A stretch of 64,000 nt of DNA from Prosapia bicincta (GCA_036971475.1 JBAIZL010000008.1:32647212-32711211); one strand, 5' to 3'; counted from the first letter of the stretch, positions 1-12,854 are shown. Notes: generated by a model from the letters alone, not told the origin. Made by a program: numbers and translations.

Positions 1-3000
1 TGAACACCTAAAACCACTGTTGCCTAATGGTAAGCTAATATCTGCGCTTAAACTAAATAGCATAAAGTCACTCTTGAACTTATTACCTAATTATTGCAGA
101 CAATTCTACACAAGCCTCTTTAGCAGTAATGATTCTGGAGAGGAAATTTGAGGATTCAATGGTGTCTTTGATTTTGTGAACACCTAAAACCACTGTTGCC
201 TAATGGTAAGCTAATATCTGCGCTTAAACTAAATAGCATAAAGTCACTCTTGAACTTATTACCTAATTATTGCAGACAATTCTACACAAGCCTCTTTAGC
301 AGTAATGATTCTGGAGAGGAAATTTGAGGATTCAATGGTGTCTTTGATTTTGTGAACACCTAAAACCACTGTTGCCTAATGGTAAGCTAATATCTGCGCT
401 TAAACTAAATAGCATAAAGTCACTCTTGAACTTATTACCTAATTATTGCAGACAATTCTACACAAGCCTCTTTAGCAGTAATGATTCTGGACAGGAAATT
501 TGAGGATTCAATGGTGTCTTTGATTTTGTGAACACCTAAAACCACTGTTGCCTAATGGTAAGCTAATATCTGCGCTTAAACTAAATAGCATAAAGTCACT
601 CTTGAACTTATTACCTAATTATTGCAGACAATTCTACACAAGCCTCTTTAGCAGTAATGATTCTGGAGAGGACATTTGAGGATTCAATGGTGTCTTTGAT
701 TTTGTGAACACCTAAAACCACTGTTGCCTAATGGTAAGCTAATATCTGCGCTTAAACTAAATAGCATAAAGTCACTCTTGAACTTATTACCTAATTATTG
801 CAGACAATTCTACACAAGCCTCTTTAGCAGTAATGATTCTGGACAGGAAATTTGAGGATTCAATGGTGTCTTTGATTTTGTGAACACCTAAAACCACTGT
901 TGCCTAATGGTAAGCTAATATCTGCGCTTAAACTAAATAGCATAAAGTCACTCTTGAACTTATTACCTAATTATTGCAGACAATTCTACACAAGCCTCTT
1001 TAGCAGTAATGATTCTGGAGAGGAAATTTGAGGATTCAATGGTGTCTTTGATTTTGTGAACACCTAAAACCACTGTTGCCTAATGGTAAGCTAATATCTG
1101 CGCTTAAACTAAATAGCATAAAGTCACTCTTGAACTTATTACCTAATTATTGCAGACAATTCTACACAAGCCTCTTTAGCAGTAATGATTCTGGAGAGGA
1201 AATTTGAGGATTCAATGGTGTCTTTGATTTTGTGAACACCTAAAACCACTGTTGCCTAATGGTAAGCTAATATCTGCGCTTAAACTAAATAGCATAAAGT
1301 CACTCTTGAACTTATTACCTAATTATTGCAGACAATTCTACACAAGCCTCTTTAGCAGTAATGATTCTGGAGAGGAAATTTGAGGATTCAATGGTGTCTT
1401 TGATTTTGTGAACACCTAAAACCACTGTTGCCTAATGGTAAGCTAATATCTGCGCTTAAACTAAATAGCATAAAGTCACTCTTGAACTTATTACCTAATT
1501 ATTGCAGACAATTCTACACAAGCCTCTTTAGCAGTAATGATTCTGGACAGGAAATTTGAGGATTCAATGGTGTCTTTGATTTTGTGAACACCTAAAACCA
1601 CTGTTGCCTAATGGTAAGCTAATATCTGCGCTTAAACTAAATAGCATAAAGTCACTCTTGAACTTATTACCTAATTATTGCAGACAATTCTACACAAGCC
1701 TCTTTAGCAGTAATGATTCTGGACAGGAAATTTGAGGATTCAATGGTGTCTTTGATTTTGTGAACACCTAAAACCACTGTTGCCTAATGGTAAGCTAATA
1801 TCTGCGCTTAAACTAAATAGCATAAAGTCACTCTTGAACTTATTACCTAATTATTGCAGACAATTCTACACAAGCCTCTTTAGCAGTAATGATTCTGGAG
1901 AGGAAATTTGAGGATTCAATGGTGTCTTTGATTTTGTGAACACCTAAAACCACTGTTGCCTAATGGTAAGCTAATATCTGCGCTTAAACTAAATAGCATA
2001 AAGTCACTCTTGAACTTATTACCTAATTATTGCAGACAATTCTACACAAGCCTCTTTAGCAGTAATGATTCTGGAGAGGACATTTGAGGATTCAATGGTG
2101 TCTTTGATTTTGTGAACACCTAAAACCACTGTTGCCTAATGGTAAGCTAATATCTGCGCTTAAACTAAATAGCATAAAGTCACTCTTGAACTTATTACCT
2201 AATTATTGCAGACAATTCTACACAAGCCTCTTTAGCAGTAATGATTCTGGACAGGAAATTTGAGGATTCAATGGTGTCTTTGATTTTGTGAACACCTAAA
2301 ACCACTGTTGCCTAATGGTAAGCTAATATCTGCGCTTAAACTAAATAGCATAAAGTCACTCTTGAACTTATTACCTAATTATTGCAGACAATTCTACACA
2401 AGCCTCTTTAGCAGTAATGATTCTGGAGAGGAAATTTGAGGATTCAATGGTGTCTTTGATTTTGTGAACACCTAAAACCACTGTTGCCTAATGGTAAGCT
2501 AATATCTGCGCTTAAACTAAATAGCATAAAGTCACTCTTGAACTTATTACCTAATTATTGCAGACAATTCTACACAAGCCTCTTTAGCAGTAATGATTCT
2601 GGAGAGGAAATTTGAGGATTCAATGGTGTCTTTGATTTTGTGAACACCTAAAACCACTGTTGCCTAATGGTAAGCTAATATCTGCGCTTAAACTAAATAG
2701 CATAAAGTCACTCTTGAACTTATTACCTAATTATTGCAGACAATTCTACACAAGCCTCTTTAGCAGTAATGATTCTGGAGAGGAAATTTGAGGATTCAAT
2801 GGTGTCTTTGATTTTGTGAACACCTAAAACCACTGTTGCCTAATGGTAAGCTAATATCTGCGCTTAAACTAAATAGCATAAAGTCACTCTTGAACTTATT
2901 ACCTAATTATTGCAGACAATTCTACACAAGCCTCTTTAGCAGTAATGATTCTGGAGAGGAAATTTGAGGATTCAATGGTGTCTTTGATTTTGTGAACACC

Positions 3001-6000
3001 TAAAACCACTGTTGCCTAATGGTAAGCTAATATCTGCGCTTAAACTAAATAGCATAAAGTCACTCTTGAACTTATTACCTAATTATTGCAGACAATTCTA
3101 CACAAGCCTCTTTAGCAGTAATGATTCTGGAGAGGAAATTTGAGGATTCAATGGTGTCTTTGATTTTGTGAACACCTAAAACCACTGTTGCCTAATGGTA
3201 AGCTAATATCTGCGCTTAAACTAAATAGCATAAAGTCACTCTTGAACTTATTACCTAATTATTGCAGACAATTCTACACAAGCCTCTTTAGCAGTAATGA
3301 TTCTGGAGAGGACATTTGAGGATTCAATGGTGTCTTTGATTTTGTGAACACCTAAAACCACTGTTGCCTAATGGTAAGCTAATATCTGCGCTTAAACTAA
3401 ATAGCATAAAGTCACTCTTGAACTTATTACCTAATTATTGCAGACAATTCTACACAAGCCTCTTTAGCAGTAATGATTCTGGACAGGAAATTTGAGGATT
3501 CAATGGTGTCTTTGATTTTGTGAACACCTAAAACCACTGTTGCCTAATGGTAAGCTAATATCTGCGCTTAAACTAAATAGCATAAAGTCACTCTTGAACT
3601 TATTACCTAATTATTGCAGACAATTCTACACAAGCCTCTTTAGCAGTAATGATTCTGGAGAGGAAATTTGAGGATTCAATGGTGTCTTTGATTTTGTGAA
3701 CACCTAAAACCACTGTTGCCTAATGGTAAGCTAATATCTGCGCTTAAACTAAATAGCATAAAGTCACTCTTGAACTTATTACCTAATTATTGCAGACAAT
3801 TCTACACAAGCCTCTTTAGCAGTAATGATTCTGGACAGGAAATTTGAGGATTCAATGGTGTCTTTGATTTTGTGAACACCTAAAACCACTGTTGCCTAAT
3901 GGTAAGCTAATATCTGCGCTTAAACTAAATAGCATAAAGTCACTCTTGAACTTATTACCTAATTATTGCAGACAATTCTACACAAGCCTCTTTAGCAGTA
4001 ATGATTCTGGAGAGGACATTTGAGGATTCAATGGTGTCTTTGATTTTGTGAACACCTAAAACCACTGTTGCCTAATGGTAAGCTAATATCTGCGCTTAAA
4101 CTAAATAGCATAAAGTCACTCTTGAACTTATTACCTAATTATTGCAGACAATTCTACACAAGCCTCTTTAGCAGTAATGATTCTGGACAGGAAATTTGAG
4201 GATTCAATGGTGTCTTTGATTTTGTGAACACCTAAAACCACTGTTGCCTAATGGTAAGCTAATATCTGCGCTTAAACTAAATAGCATAAAGTCACTCTTG
4301 AACTTATTACCTAATTATTGCAGACAATTCTACACAAGCCTCTTTAGCAGTAATGATTCTGGACAGGAAATTTGAGGATTCAATGGTGTCTTTGATTTTG
4401 TGAACACCTAAAACCACTGTTGCCTAATGGTAAGCTAATATCTGCGCTTAAACTAAATAGCATAAAGTCACTCTTGAACTTATTACCTAATTATTGCAGA
4501 CAATTCTACACAAGCCTCTTTAGCAGTAATGATTCTGGACAGGAAATTTGAGGATTCAATGGTGTCTTTGATTTTGTGAACACCTAAAACCACTGTTGCC
4601 TAATGGTAAGCTAATATCTGCGCTTAAACTAAATAGCATAAAGTCACTCTTGAACTTATTACCTAATTATTGCAGACAATTCTACACAAGCCTCTTTAGC
4701 AGTAATGATTCTGGAGAGGAAATTTGAGGATTCAATGGTGTCTTTGATTTTGTGAACACCTAAAACCACTGTTGCCTAATGGTAAGCTAATATCTGCGCT
4801 TAAACTAAATAGCATAAAGTCACTCTTGAACTTATTACCTAATTATTGCAGACAATTCTACACAAGCCTCTTTAGCAGTAATGATTCTGGACAGGAAATT
4901 TGAGGATTCAATGGTGTCTTTGATTTTGTGAACACCTAAAACCACTGTTGCCTAATGGTAAGCTAATATCTGCGCTTAAACTAAATAGCATAAAGTCACT
5001 CTTGAACTTATTACCTAATTATTGCAGACAATTCTACACAAGCCTCTTTAGCAGTAATGATTCTGGACAGGAAATTTGAGGATTCAATGGTGTCTTTGAT
5101 TTTGTGAACACCTAAAACCACTGTTGCCTAATGGTAAGCTAATATCTGCGCTTAAACTAAATAGCATAAAGTCACTCTTGAACTTATTACCTAATTATTG
5201 CAGACAATTCTACACAAGCCTCTTTAGCAGTAATGATTCTGGAGAGGAAATTTGAGGATTCAATGGTGTCTTTGATTTTGTGAACACCTAAAACCACTGT
5301 TGCCTAATGGTAAGCTAATATCTGCGCTTAAACTAAATAGCATAAAGTCACTCTTGAACTTATTACCTAATTATTGCAGACAATTCTACACAAGCCTCTT
5401 TAGCAGTAATGATTCTGGACAGGAAATTTGAGGATTCAATGGTGTCTTTGATTTTGTGAACACCTAAAACCACTGTTGCCTAATGGTAAGCTAATATCTG
5501 CGCTTAAACTAAATGCCATAAAGTCACTCTTGAACTTATTACCTAATTATTGCAGACAATTCTACACAAGCCTCTTTAGCAGTAATGATTCTGGAGAGGA
5601 AATTTGAGGATTCAATGGTGTCTTTGATTTTGTGAACACCTAAAACCACTGTTGCCTAATGGTAAGCTAATATCTGCGCTTAAACTAAATAGCATAAAGT
5701 CACTCTTGAACTTATTACCTAATTATTGCAGACAATTCTACACAAGCCTCTTTAGCAGTAATGATTCTGGAGAGGAAATTTGAGGATTCAATGGTGTCTT
5801 TGATTTTGTGAACACCTAAAACCACTGTTGCCTAATGGTAAGCTAATATCTGCGCTTAAACTAAATAGCATAAAGTCACTCTTGAACTTATTACCTAATT
5901 ATTGCAGACAATTCTACACAAGCCTCTTTAGCAGTAATGATTCTGGACAGGAAATTTGAGGATTCAATGGTGTCTTTGATTTTGTGAACACCTAAAACCA

Positions 6001-6336
6001 CTGTTGCCTAATGGTAAGCTAATATCTGCGCTTAAACTAAATGCCATAAAGTCACTCTTGAACTTATTACCTAATTATTGCAGACAATTCTACACAAGCC
6101 TCTTTAGCAGTAATGATTCTGGAGAGGAAATTTGAGGATTCAATGGTGTCTTTGATTTTGTGAACACCTAAAACCACTGTTGCCTAATGGTAAGCTAATA
6201 TCTGCGCTTAAACTAAATAGCATAAAGTCACTCTTGAACTTATTACCTAATTATTGCAGACAATTCTACACAAGCCTCTTTAGCAGTAATGATTCTGGAC
6301 AGGAAATTTGAGGATTCAATGGTGTCTTAGATTTTG
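1..6336. repeat. 176-bp satellite array, 36 tandem copies
   Basis: A 176-bp unit repeats without interruption from base 1, so the array probably continues beyond the left edge. The last copy ends near 6336, where its final bases diverge. Copies are nearly identical. They differ mainly at two linked sites late in the unit (GAGAGGAAA, GACAGGAAA or GAGAGGACA) and at one AGCATA/GCCATA change seen in two copies (about 5514 and 6042, exactly three units apart). No frame stays open through the unit. The unit length is close to a nucleosome repeat, as in many heterochromatic satellites. No protein-coding role is seen. Confidence 0.97.
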
Positions 6337-7032
6337 AGGTTGAAGAAGAAGAGAGCTTTTAACTATGAGAACGTGGTTAACCCACCTGTATGAATGAGTT
6401 TAGCCTGATATTGAGAAAAACACTTCTTGATTGTAACGTTTAAGAAGAGCACCTAGTTTTTAGCTTCAGACTGAAAGTTTAATGTAATTTTATTCTACAT
6501 GGTTCTATGTACTGAGTTAACCATGTTATATTGTAAACGATAAGAGCTTTTCTAATACAAATATCGCAATAACATTTCAATGGTTTCAGTCCTTTCTTCT
6601 TGTAATTAGGATATTTTCCTATACATAACTAGACTAAAAGACCTAGCAATGCAAGAAAAGTGCTAGTCTTCTGTTACATAGATAAAAATATAACTTTTTC
6701 AAATAATCATCACTAGACCAAGCACCATCTATGTACACTACTGTACTTCATTTCATAGAGTAAGAGTGTGAAAATTGATATTCATAATTTACTTATATTA
6801 AAATAATAAATTCTTGTTTATGAAATTGTTTTATTCAACTACAGTATATATACAGTAGGGGCGCCCGCGCACTACTTACAGTTACATATCCATATGTACG
6901 TAAATATAGTTGTTCAGAAGGTTTTTTAACATCTTTTTTAATGGATATACTTCTTTTTTTAGTATGTTATACATATATATACATATGAAAAAAGGGAAAT
7001 ATATATACAAGAATAATTTATTAAATTATACA
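6337..7032. other. AT-rich sequence with no recognised gene
   Basis: This is unique AT-rich sequence between the satellite and the first Penelope-like debris. A short GC-rich patch (GGGGCGCCCGCGC) lies near 6857. The short open frame starting at 6910 looks like chance. Confidence 0.5.
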
Positions 7033-7080
7033 GTTCAAAGCTTTTCGTTAGCAAACAGAACCAACATCATCAGGAATAAT
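7033..7080 (-). ncRNA. Hammerhead ribozyme motif (type I, PLE-associated)
   Basis: On the minus strand an exact CTGATGA core (7067-7073) is followed by a stem II of six pairs (GTTGGT with GCTAAC, G-U wobbles included), then GAAA (7043-7046) and AGCTTT. The AGCT after A15.1 is self-complementary, as in the minimal stem III of PLE and retrozyme hammerheads. Stem I is weak (three clear pairs, TTC with GAA). The same unit occurs at 38172-38315, which supports common origin. Activity is inferred only. Confidence 0.75.
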
Positions 7081-7149
7081 AAAGAGTATCAAGCATACAA
7101 GTGTTAGCTAGATCCAGCAAACAGTGTTGTCAACTTTATTACAATATTG

Positions 7150-7525
7150 TCAAATTTATTAATTTGCTGCCTTCATATTACATACATTGAATATAGTAGC
7201 ACATTTTGTAGTAGTGATTACTGTAGTAAAGTTTATATTGGGCAAACTAAGAAAATTCTTTAAGATAGATACAAAGAGCATTTTAAAGCTTATGAAAAGC
7301 CTGGCATATAAAATCCAATTTTGCTAATTATTGTATCAATAATAATCATATATTTCCTAATAGAGATAATATGATACTTATAAAAGAAATTAACAAAGGC
7401 CTAAGAATGAATATTTATGATGTTTTTAAAATATATAAATATAATTTTAACTAAAAAAATTTCTAAACGAACAGATACAAATAAAATCAAATGTTTGATA
7501 TTTTTCCAACGAAAAGCTTTGAATT
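7150..7525 (+). pseudogene. Penelope-like element fragment: GIY-YIG endonuclease remnant
   Basis: Around 7220-7310 a frame reads DYCSKVYIGQTKK, a stop, then DRYKEHFKAYEKP. This is the YIG half of a GIY-YIG nuclease domain of the kind fused to the reverse transcriptase of endonuclease-bearing PLEs. Stops and a frameshift break it, and no reverse transcriptase precedes it. It ends in the 3' half of a hammerhead unit (CCAAC GAAA AGCTTT, about 7507-7521) whose CTGATGA half has been lost. With the minus-strand unit at 7033-7080, the fragment is flanked by hammerhead units in inverted orientation. Confidence 0.7.
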
Positions 7526-7602
7526 GTACAATACAATAAATTATTCTTGTATCTTTCTTCTTTTTTTCATCAATACACAGGAATACATATTTTGTTATAC
7601 AT

Positions 7603-8108
<506 letters not shown>

Positions 8109-8120
8109 TCTTGTGTATTA

Positions 8121-8219
8121 ACAAAGAACTAGGTCAAAATACAAATACAAGAATTATAATTGAATTTATAATTGTAAATTCAATTATAATTCTTGTATTT
8201 GTATTTTGACTTAGTTCTT

Positions 8220-8278
<59 letters not shown>
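8121..8278. repeat. Long palindrome followed by (TA)n
   Basis: Bases 8121-8168 and 8175-8222 form a near-perfect inverted repeat with arms of about 48 bp and a six-base spacer. A (TA)n run follows to 8278. A close relative lies at 37962-38085, again next to a TA tract and PLE hammerhead units. It is probably a non-autonomous or rearranged PLE terminus, though no hammerhead core is visible in it. Confidence 0.85.
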
Positions 8279-8281
<3 letters not shown>

Positions 8282-8667
8282 GGCCTATTTCTTTTCAAAT
8301 TTCAATTACTATGCAATACATATTTAATTTACTAACTCTTTTAAGAAAAACATTTCATAATCATTAAATCTTTAGAATTTAACGCCCCTTGGGGCTCAGT
8401 TATCGGGTGTTATAAAATATTTAGGAAACAATAAACACATGAATGACAGTCTATCACACAAAGATAAAATTTGAAATCACTAAAACATAAAGCACTCAGT
8501 CCAGGTAACATCTGTTTTATTCCATGTCCTTGAACTGTTTTGACTGTTCTTAAAGATGTAATTATTTTATTATGTGCTAACTTTAAGGACCGTGTGCCTC
8601 TTGATGGAATTATATAACTAATAATAAATACACAAAAACCTCTTAACCACAAACTTTCTTTAATTTA

Positions 8668-8710
8668 CCCTAATGTACATTTCAGTTACAAAGTAACCAT
8701 CCTCAGAGGG
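8668..8710 (-). ncRNA. Hammerhead ribozyme motif, mirror copy
   Basis: This is the minus-strand counterpart of the 8744-8786 motif within the same palindrome, with the same core, stem II, self-complementary stem III and CCCT/AGGG stem I. Transcription of either strand would produce one intact motif and one antisense copy. Confidence 0.83.
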
Positions 8711-8743
8711 ATAACATACAAAGACTCAGTCTTTGTATGTTAT

Positions 8744-8786
8744 CCCTCTGAGGATGGTTACTTTGTAACTGAAATGTACATTAGGG
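8744..8786 (+). ncRNA. Hammerhead ribozyme motif with exact core
   Basis: The core CTGAGGA (8748-8754) fits CUGANGA. One U precedes stem II (GGTTAC, loop TTT, GTAACT; six pairs with one G-U). GAA follows, then A15.1, the self-complementary TGTACA, U16.1 and U17, with cleavage predicted after 8782. Stem I pairs CCCT (8744-8747) with AGGG (8783-8786), and outer A/T pairs extend it. All conserved positions of the fold are present. Function was not tested. Confidence 0.85.
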
Positions 8787-9188
8787 TAAATTAAAGAAAG
8801 TTTGTGGTTAAGAGGTTTTTGTGTATTTATTATTAAATTCAACCACAGTATATTCCTAATAAATAGTAACAATTATATAACTAAGTTAGTTGTTTTATGT
8901 TTTTATTTTTCTATGCATATAGGCAGTTTCTGTTTCTATTCCCGCAATGGACCCTAATGAAAGTACTTTACAATTCTCTACTACAGCTATGTTTTCTACG
9001 CCAGACTTTTAATTCACTACGATTTCTATCATCGTATGGCAAATGCTACCACGGTTCAAGCAGTTTATCACATTCAAAAGATGTTTAAGAAACTTCTAAA
9101 TACGGGTACATTTATAATAAAACGTAATTGTAAGTAGAGGGCGTGTTTTAAATTTTACATATATACATTCAAATATTATACATATTTA

Positions 9189-9394
9189 CTAAAACATTTC
9201 TTTATCACTAAATTTACCGGTGTCATCTTCGTAGACATTTTCTGGTGGGACAAATGGATCGTCCTTGTCTACAAACTTCTTTGTTTTTTTTAATAACCAT
9301 ATAGTCGCTGCCACTCCTACCAATCCAAAACATATCAGTACCACCAACAGGACTTTTCTGGATAATAAGCGCCACCTGGCTTTATCTAGAGAAC
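9189..9394 (-). CDS. PGRP-LC-like receptor, transmembrane exon
   Basis: Read on the minus strand, a good acceptor (TTTTATGTTTCAG) precedes an open frame that encodes SLDKARWRLLSRK, then one strongly hydrophobic helix of about 22 residues (starting KVLLVVLICFGLVG), then a basic/acidic linker ending near DDTGKFSDKEMF. The exon starts in phase 1, matching the donor at 28233, so the joined product is a cRHIM-bearing cytoplasmic part followed by a single membrane span. This is the order known for type II receptors of the PGRP-LC kind in the insect IMD pathway. The exon end is ambiguous: the frame reaches a stop at 9189-9191, but possible donors GTAAAT occur at 9217 and 9189. The ligand-binding PGRP domain would lie to the left, outside the window. 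Being an exon is likely; the family call rests mainly on the partner exon. Confidence 0.7.
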
Positions 9395-9798
9395 CTGAAA
9401 CATAAAATACCAAATGCTATGAAACGTCTGTCTGGCAAGGAATTCTCATCATTTAGATCTATTTACACTTAACAGATATTAAAAAGGTTACTATACAATT
9501 AATAAAATCTACTAGTTAATTCCTATTAAAGGTCAAACATTTTTAAATGATTCAAATACACAAGTAATTAACTATTTAGCCGTGGTTATGGCTACAACAC
9601 ACAGAGTTCTGTTATTATTTTACCAACGTTACTACTATAGGTGGCTGATTTCATACACCAAAATCTAAATATTAATTCAATACTATTAAAAAATTAAAGC
9701 GCGTAATCAACACTCATAATATGTATATATAATTTTCACTATATGTACTTTAAAAAGAATCTTACTTGGTATTTATGCGAGTTAACCTTTAAAGGTTG
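9395..9798. other. Intron sequence with no recognised element
   Basis: This is AT-rich sequence inside the predicted PGRP intron. The stretch 9750-9785 (read on the minus strand as CTCGCATAAATACCAAG and onward) also occurs at about 54512-54540 beside another PLE, so it may be part of an element end. Confidence 0.4.
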
Positions 9799-10909
9799 GT
9801 AGTATCTCCATCATCGGGCATCACTGACCGAGGGTTGTAGTAGACTGCGAGCTGTGTGGGATTCCCGTTGTCACAAGGTGTGGTGTACCGTTATGTTCTA
9901 TTTTCGGATTCACTACACTGTGCGAGTCTTTTAAGTTTGTCTTGGGGTTAATTTTGTCCATTAGCTTGAATAATTTATCGTTTTTATTAAATTTTATTTG
10001 TATTTATTAGTTTATGATATTATTTTTATGTTTATAAATTTGTAGTTATTCCTAGATTGTCATTTTGAGGCCTTTTTGTACTTTTTTTTATTAGGTGTAC
10101 GTTTTCTAATGTGAGGAATGTGTGTTTGTTTTTGATGGGGTGTGTAGCTAAGTTTGAGTTATAAGTTTCAGGTTTGATGTATGCTTTGAGGTGTTCTTGA
10201 TATCTGCCTTTTAGTTTCTTTTTTGTTTGGCCTATGTATATTTTATTACAGTCTGGGCATTCGATTTTGTATATTCCGTTATTAAGAGTGGATCATATTT
10301 TTTCCAGCTGGTTTCGATTATGTTTCCTGTGTTTTTGTAAGCTATGTTAATATTATTATTTTTTAGTCGTTTTGTTATTCCTTTTATGTTGCACCCTGTA
10401 TATGTGAATGTGGCCCATTCTGTTGTTGTTTGTAGTTCGATTTTAGGTTGTTTTAATTTACTTAATATTTTAAATACTAATTTATCTATAGTTTTTTATT
10501 GTATCAATTTTTTGGGCTATTTGATATATTATTTGTTTTTCCTTGGGTTTTTTATCATTTTTTAGAGACAGTTTTAGCATTCTGTGCAAGAGTGAGTTGT
10601 AAGCAGCCATTTCATGTTGTGGGGGATGGTTAGAGTAGTTTGCTATTGTATTAATGGTTTGTGTGGGTTTCCTATAAATTGAGTATTCAATGTTACTTGT
10701 ATTTCTGGTTATTGTTAGGTCTAGATAGTTTATTTTATTGTTTATTTCTTCTTCCATGATGAACTTTATGTTGAAGTGTAAGTTGTTGACTTCATTTAGG
10801 ATGATTTATTATTTATTATTTTATTTTGTGAGATGTATAATCCATCGTCAACAAATCGTATCCAATGTTCGTTGGGGTCGTGTGTTTTTATGGTTTGTGT
10901 GAATTATTT
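9799..10909 (-). pseudogene. Penelope-like element, 5'-truncated, left arm of a head-to-head pair
   Basis: On the minus strand this encodes the 3' half of a PLE protein. The reverse transcriptase active-site motif reads WIRFVDDG near 10850. The thumb-region signature NYLDLTITR and YRKPTQT follows within the open frame 10482-10757. A GIY-YIG domain with visible GIYKIECPDCNKIYIGQT lies around 10220-10280. A stop after IDTIKNYR and frame changes between thumb and nuclease show decay. About 1.1 kb matches 10928-12056 in inverted orientation, leaving an 18-bp spacer. Everything upstream of the VDD motif is missing, as expected for 5' truncation during target-primed reverse transcription. Confidence 0.88.
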
Positions 10910-10927
10910 ACCTGCAAAACCTTGACG

Positions 10928-12056
10928 AAATAATTCACACAAACCATAAAAACACACGACCCCAACGGACATTGGATACGATATGTTGACGATGGATTAT
11001 ACATCTCACAAAATAAAGTAATAAATAATAAATCATCCTAAATGTAATCAACAACTTACACCCTAACATAAAGTTCACCATGGAAGAAGAAATAAACAAT
11101 AAAATAAACTATCTAGACCTAACAATAACCAGAAATACAAGTAACATTGAATACTCAATTTATAGGAAACCCACACAAACCATTAATACAATAGCAAACT
11201 ACTCTAACCATCCCCCACAACCTAAAATGGCTGCTTACAAGTCACTCTTGTACAGAATGCTAAAACTGCCTCTAAAAAATGAAGAAAACCCCAAGGAAAA
11301 ACAAATAATATATCAAGTAGCCCAACAAAATCGATACAATAAAAAACTATATATAAATTAGTATTTAAAATATTAAATAAATTGAAACAACCTAAAATCG
11401 AACTACAAACAACAACAAAATGGGCCACAATCACATATACAGGGTACAACATAAAAAGAATAACAAAACCACTAAAAAATAATAATATTAACATAGCTTA
11501 CAAAAACACAGGAAACATAATCAATAAAACAAACCAGCTGGGAAAAATATAACCCACACTTAATAACGGAATATACAAAATCGAATGCCCAGACTGTAAT
11601 AAAATATACATAGGCCAAACAAAAAAGAAACTAAAAGGCAGCAGATATCAAGAACACCTCAAAGCATACATCAAACCTGAAACTTATAACTCAAACTTAG
11701 CTACACACCCCATCAAAAACAAACACACATTCCTCACATTAGAAAACGTACATCTAATAAAAAAAAGTACAAAAAGGCCTCAAAATGACAATCAAGGAAT
11801 AACTACAAATTTATAAACATAAAAATAATATCATAAACTAATAAATACAAATAAAATTTAATAAAAACGATAAATTATTCAAGCTAATGGACAAAATTAA
11901 CCCCAAGACAAACTTAAAAGACTCGCACAGTGCAGTGAATCCGAAAATAGAACATAACGGCACACCACACCTTGCGACAACGGAGATCCCACACAGCTCG
12001 CAGTCTACTACAACCCCCGGTCAGTGATGCCCGATGATGGAGATACTACCAACCTG
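10928..12056 (+). pseudogene. Penelope-like element, 5'-truncated, right arm of a head-to-head pair
   Basis: The plus-strand copy starts just before WIRYVDDGLYIS (YVDD codons at 10982-10993). It continues through the frame 11080-11361 (NYLDLTITR, YRKPTQT, SNHPPQ) and a GIY-YIG domain near 11568-11616 (GIYKIECPDCNKIYIGQT). The region between thumb and nuclease is interrupted. Compared with the left arm there are scattered substitutions and small indels, so the arms have diverged a few percent. PLE proteins combine a telomerase-related reverse transcriptase with a GIY-YIG nuclease that nicks target DNA. This copy cannot act alone. Confidence 0.88.
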
Positions 12057-12854
12057 TCTTAACTAACTACAATAATAAAGGTGGACTTCTGAGGCTTTAG
12101 ATTCTAATAAAATAACAAAAAAAACAGTATTAAAATTTTATTCTTGCTCTCGGGGTTGCTATTATGGGAACTTTGCTTTAAATTAGAAATGGTGACTAGA
12201 ATTATTTTTATAAATTTTGATGAACTTAAAATTTGTTTTAAGCTAAAAGATAGATGTCTGTTGGCTACACTTATTTCCAAATATACTTATTGTTCTGAAG
12301 AGTCCCTGGAATCCTGGCTTGTTCACTTCCGCGCTAACACTTGATACAAAAAAACTTACTTTATATTTTAAAAAAACTTTTACGTCGCACTTTACTAAAA
12401 TTTACTTATAAAAAAACTTTACTTAATTTAACAAAATTCTCCCTTTACCACACTTCGGTCCTGGTCCCCACCAACCTTACTGCCGAGAATTTCTTCAAAC
12501 TTCCTTTAAAACTCCCGATCATTTAGTTTTTATGAATTCCCTAATCTCTCCCACTACCACCAATACGTTCTTTGTCAGTTTCCCACAGTTCTACAATCAG
12601 CTAACCCTAACGGTATACGGTTAATTCCCCAGGCTATATCGGCCGATGGATTTCCCGTCTTAACAACTATGAACCCTGGTCTATTTCTATGGTTGCCGGA
12701 CTCCACTTATAAAATTCCTGGAAAAGAATAATGACCTGCTTTGGTACCTGCTTTGTCCGCACTAGAAAAACTATTTGTATCTTTCTTTGCTAAATCCTAC
12801 AGATGATTTATTTTAGCAACTAGCTTAATTTAATCTATAGCCTCGTACTTTATG

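Larger units (their letters stand above)
8619..8835. repeat. 217-bp near-perfect palindrome carrying two opposed hammerheads
   Basis: The two arms of about 107 bp are mirror images about position 8727, separated by TCA. Each arm contains a complete hammerhead motif, one on each strand. Arms this similar imply recent formation or gene conversion. Confidence 0.93.

Noticed and set aside
1..6336. Hammerhead or CRISPR-like structure in the 176-bp satellite
   Set aside because: No CUGANGA/GAAA pair in the right order on either strand, and the units are contiguous without spacers. It is ordinary satellite DNA.
8897..9088. Short plus-strand frame as a gene
   Set aside because: No motif, weak composition signal, and it lies in intergenic or intron sequence among palindromes.
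12000..12056. Possible canonical hammerhead at the ends of the head-to-head PLE pair (CCGATGATGG...CCAACC)
   Set aside because: A GATGA-like core and a possible stem II are present, but no GAA follows, and the AACCTTTAAAGGTT palindrome does not fit the stem III rule well. Too weak to call.
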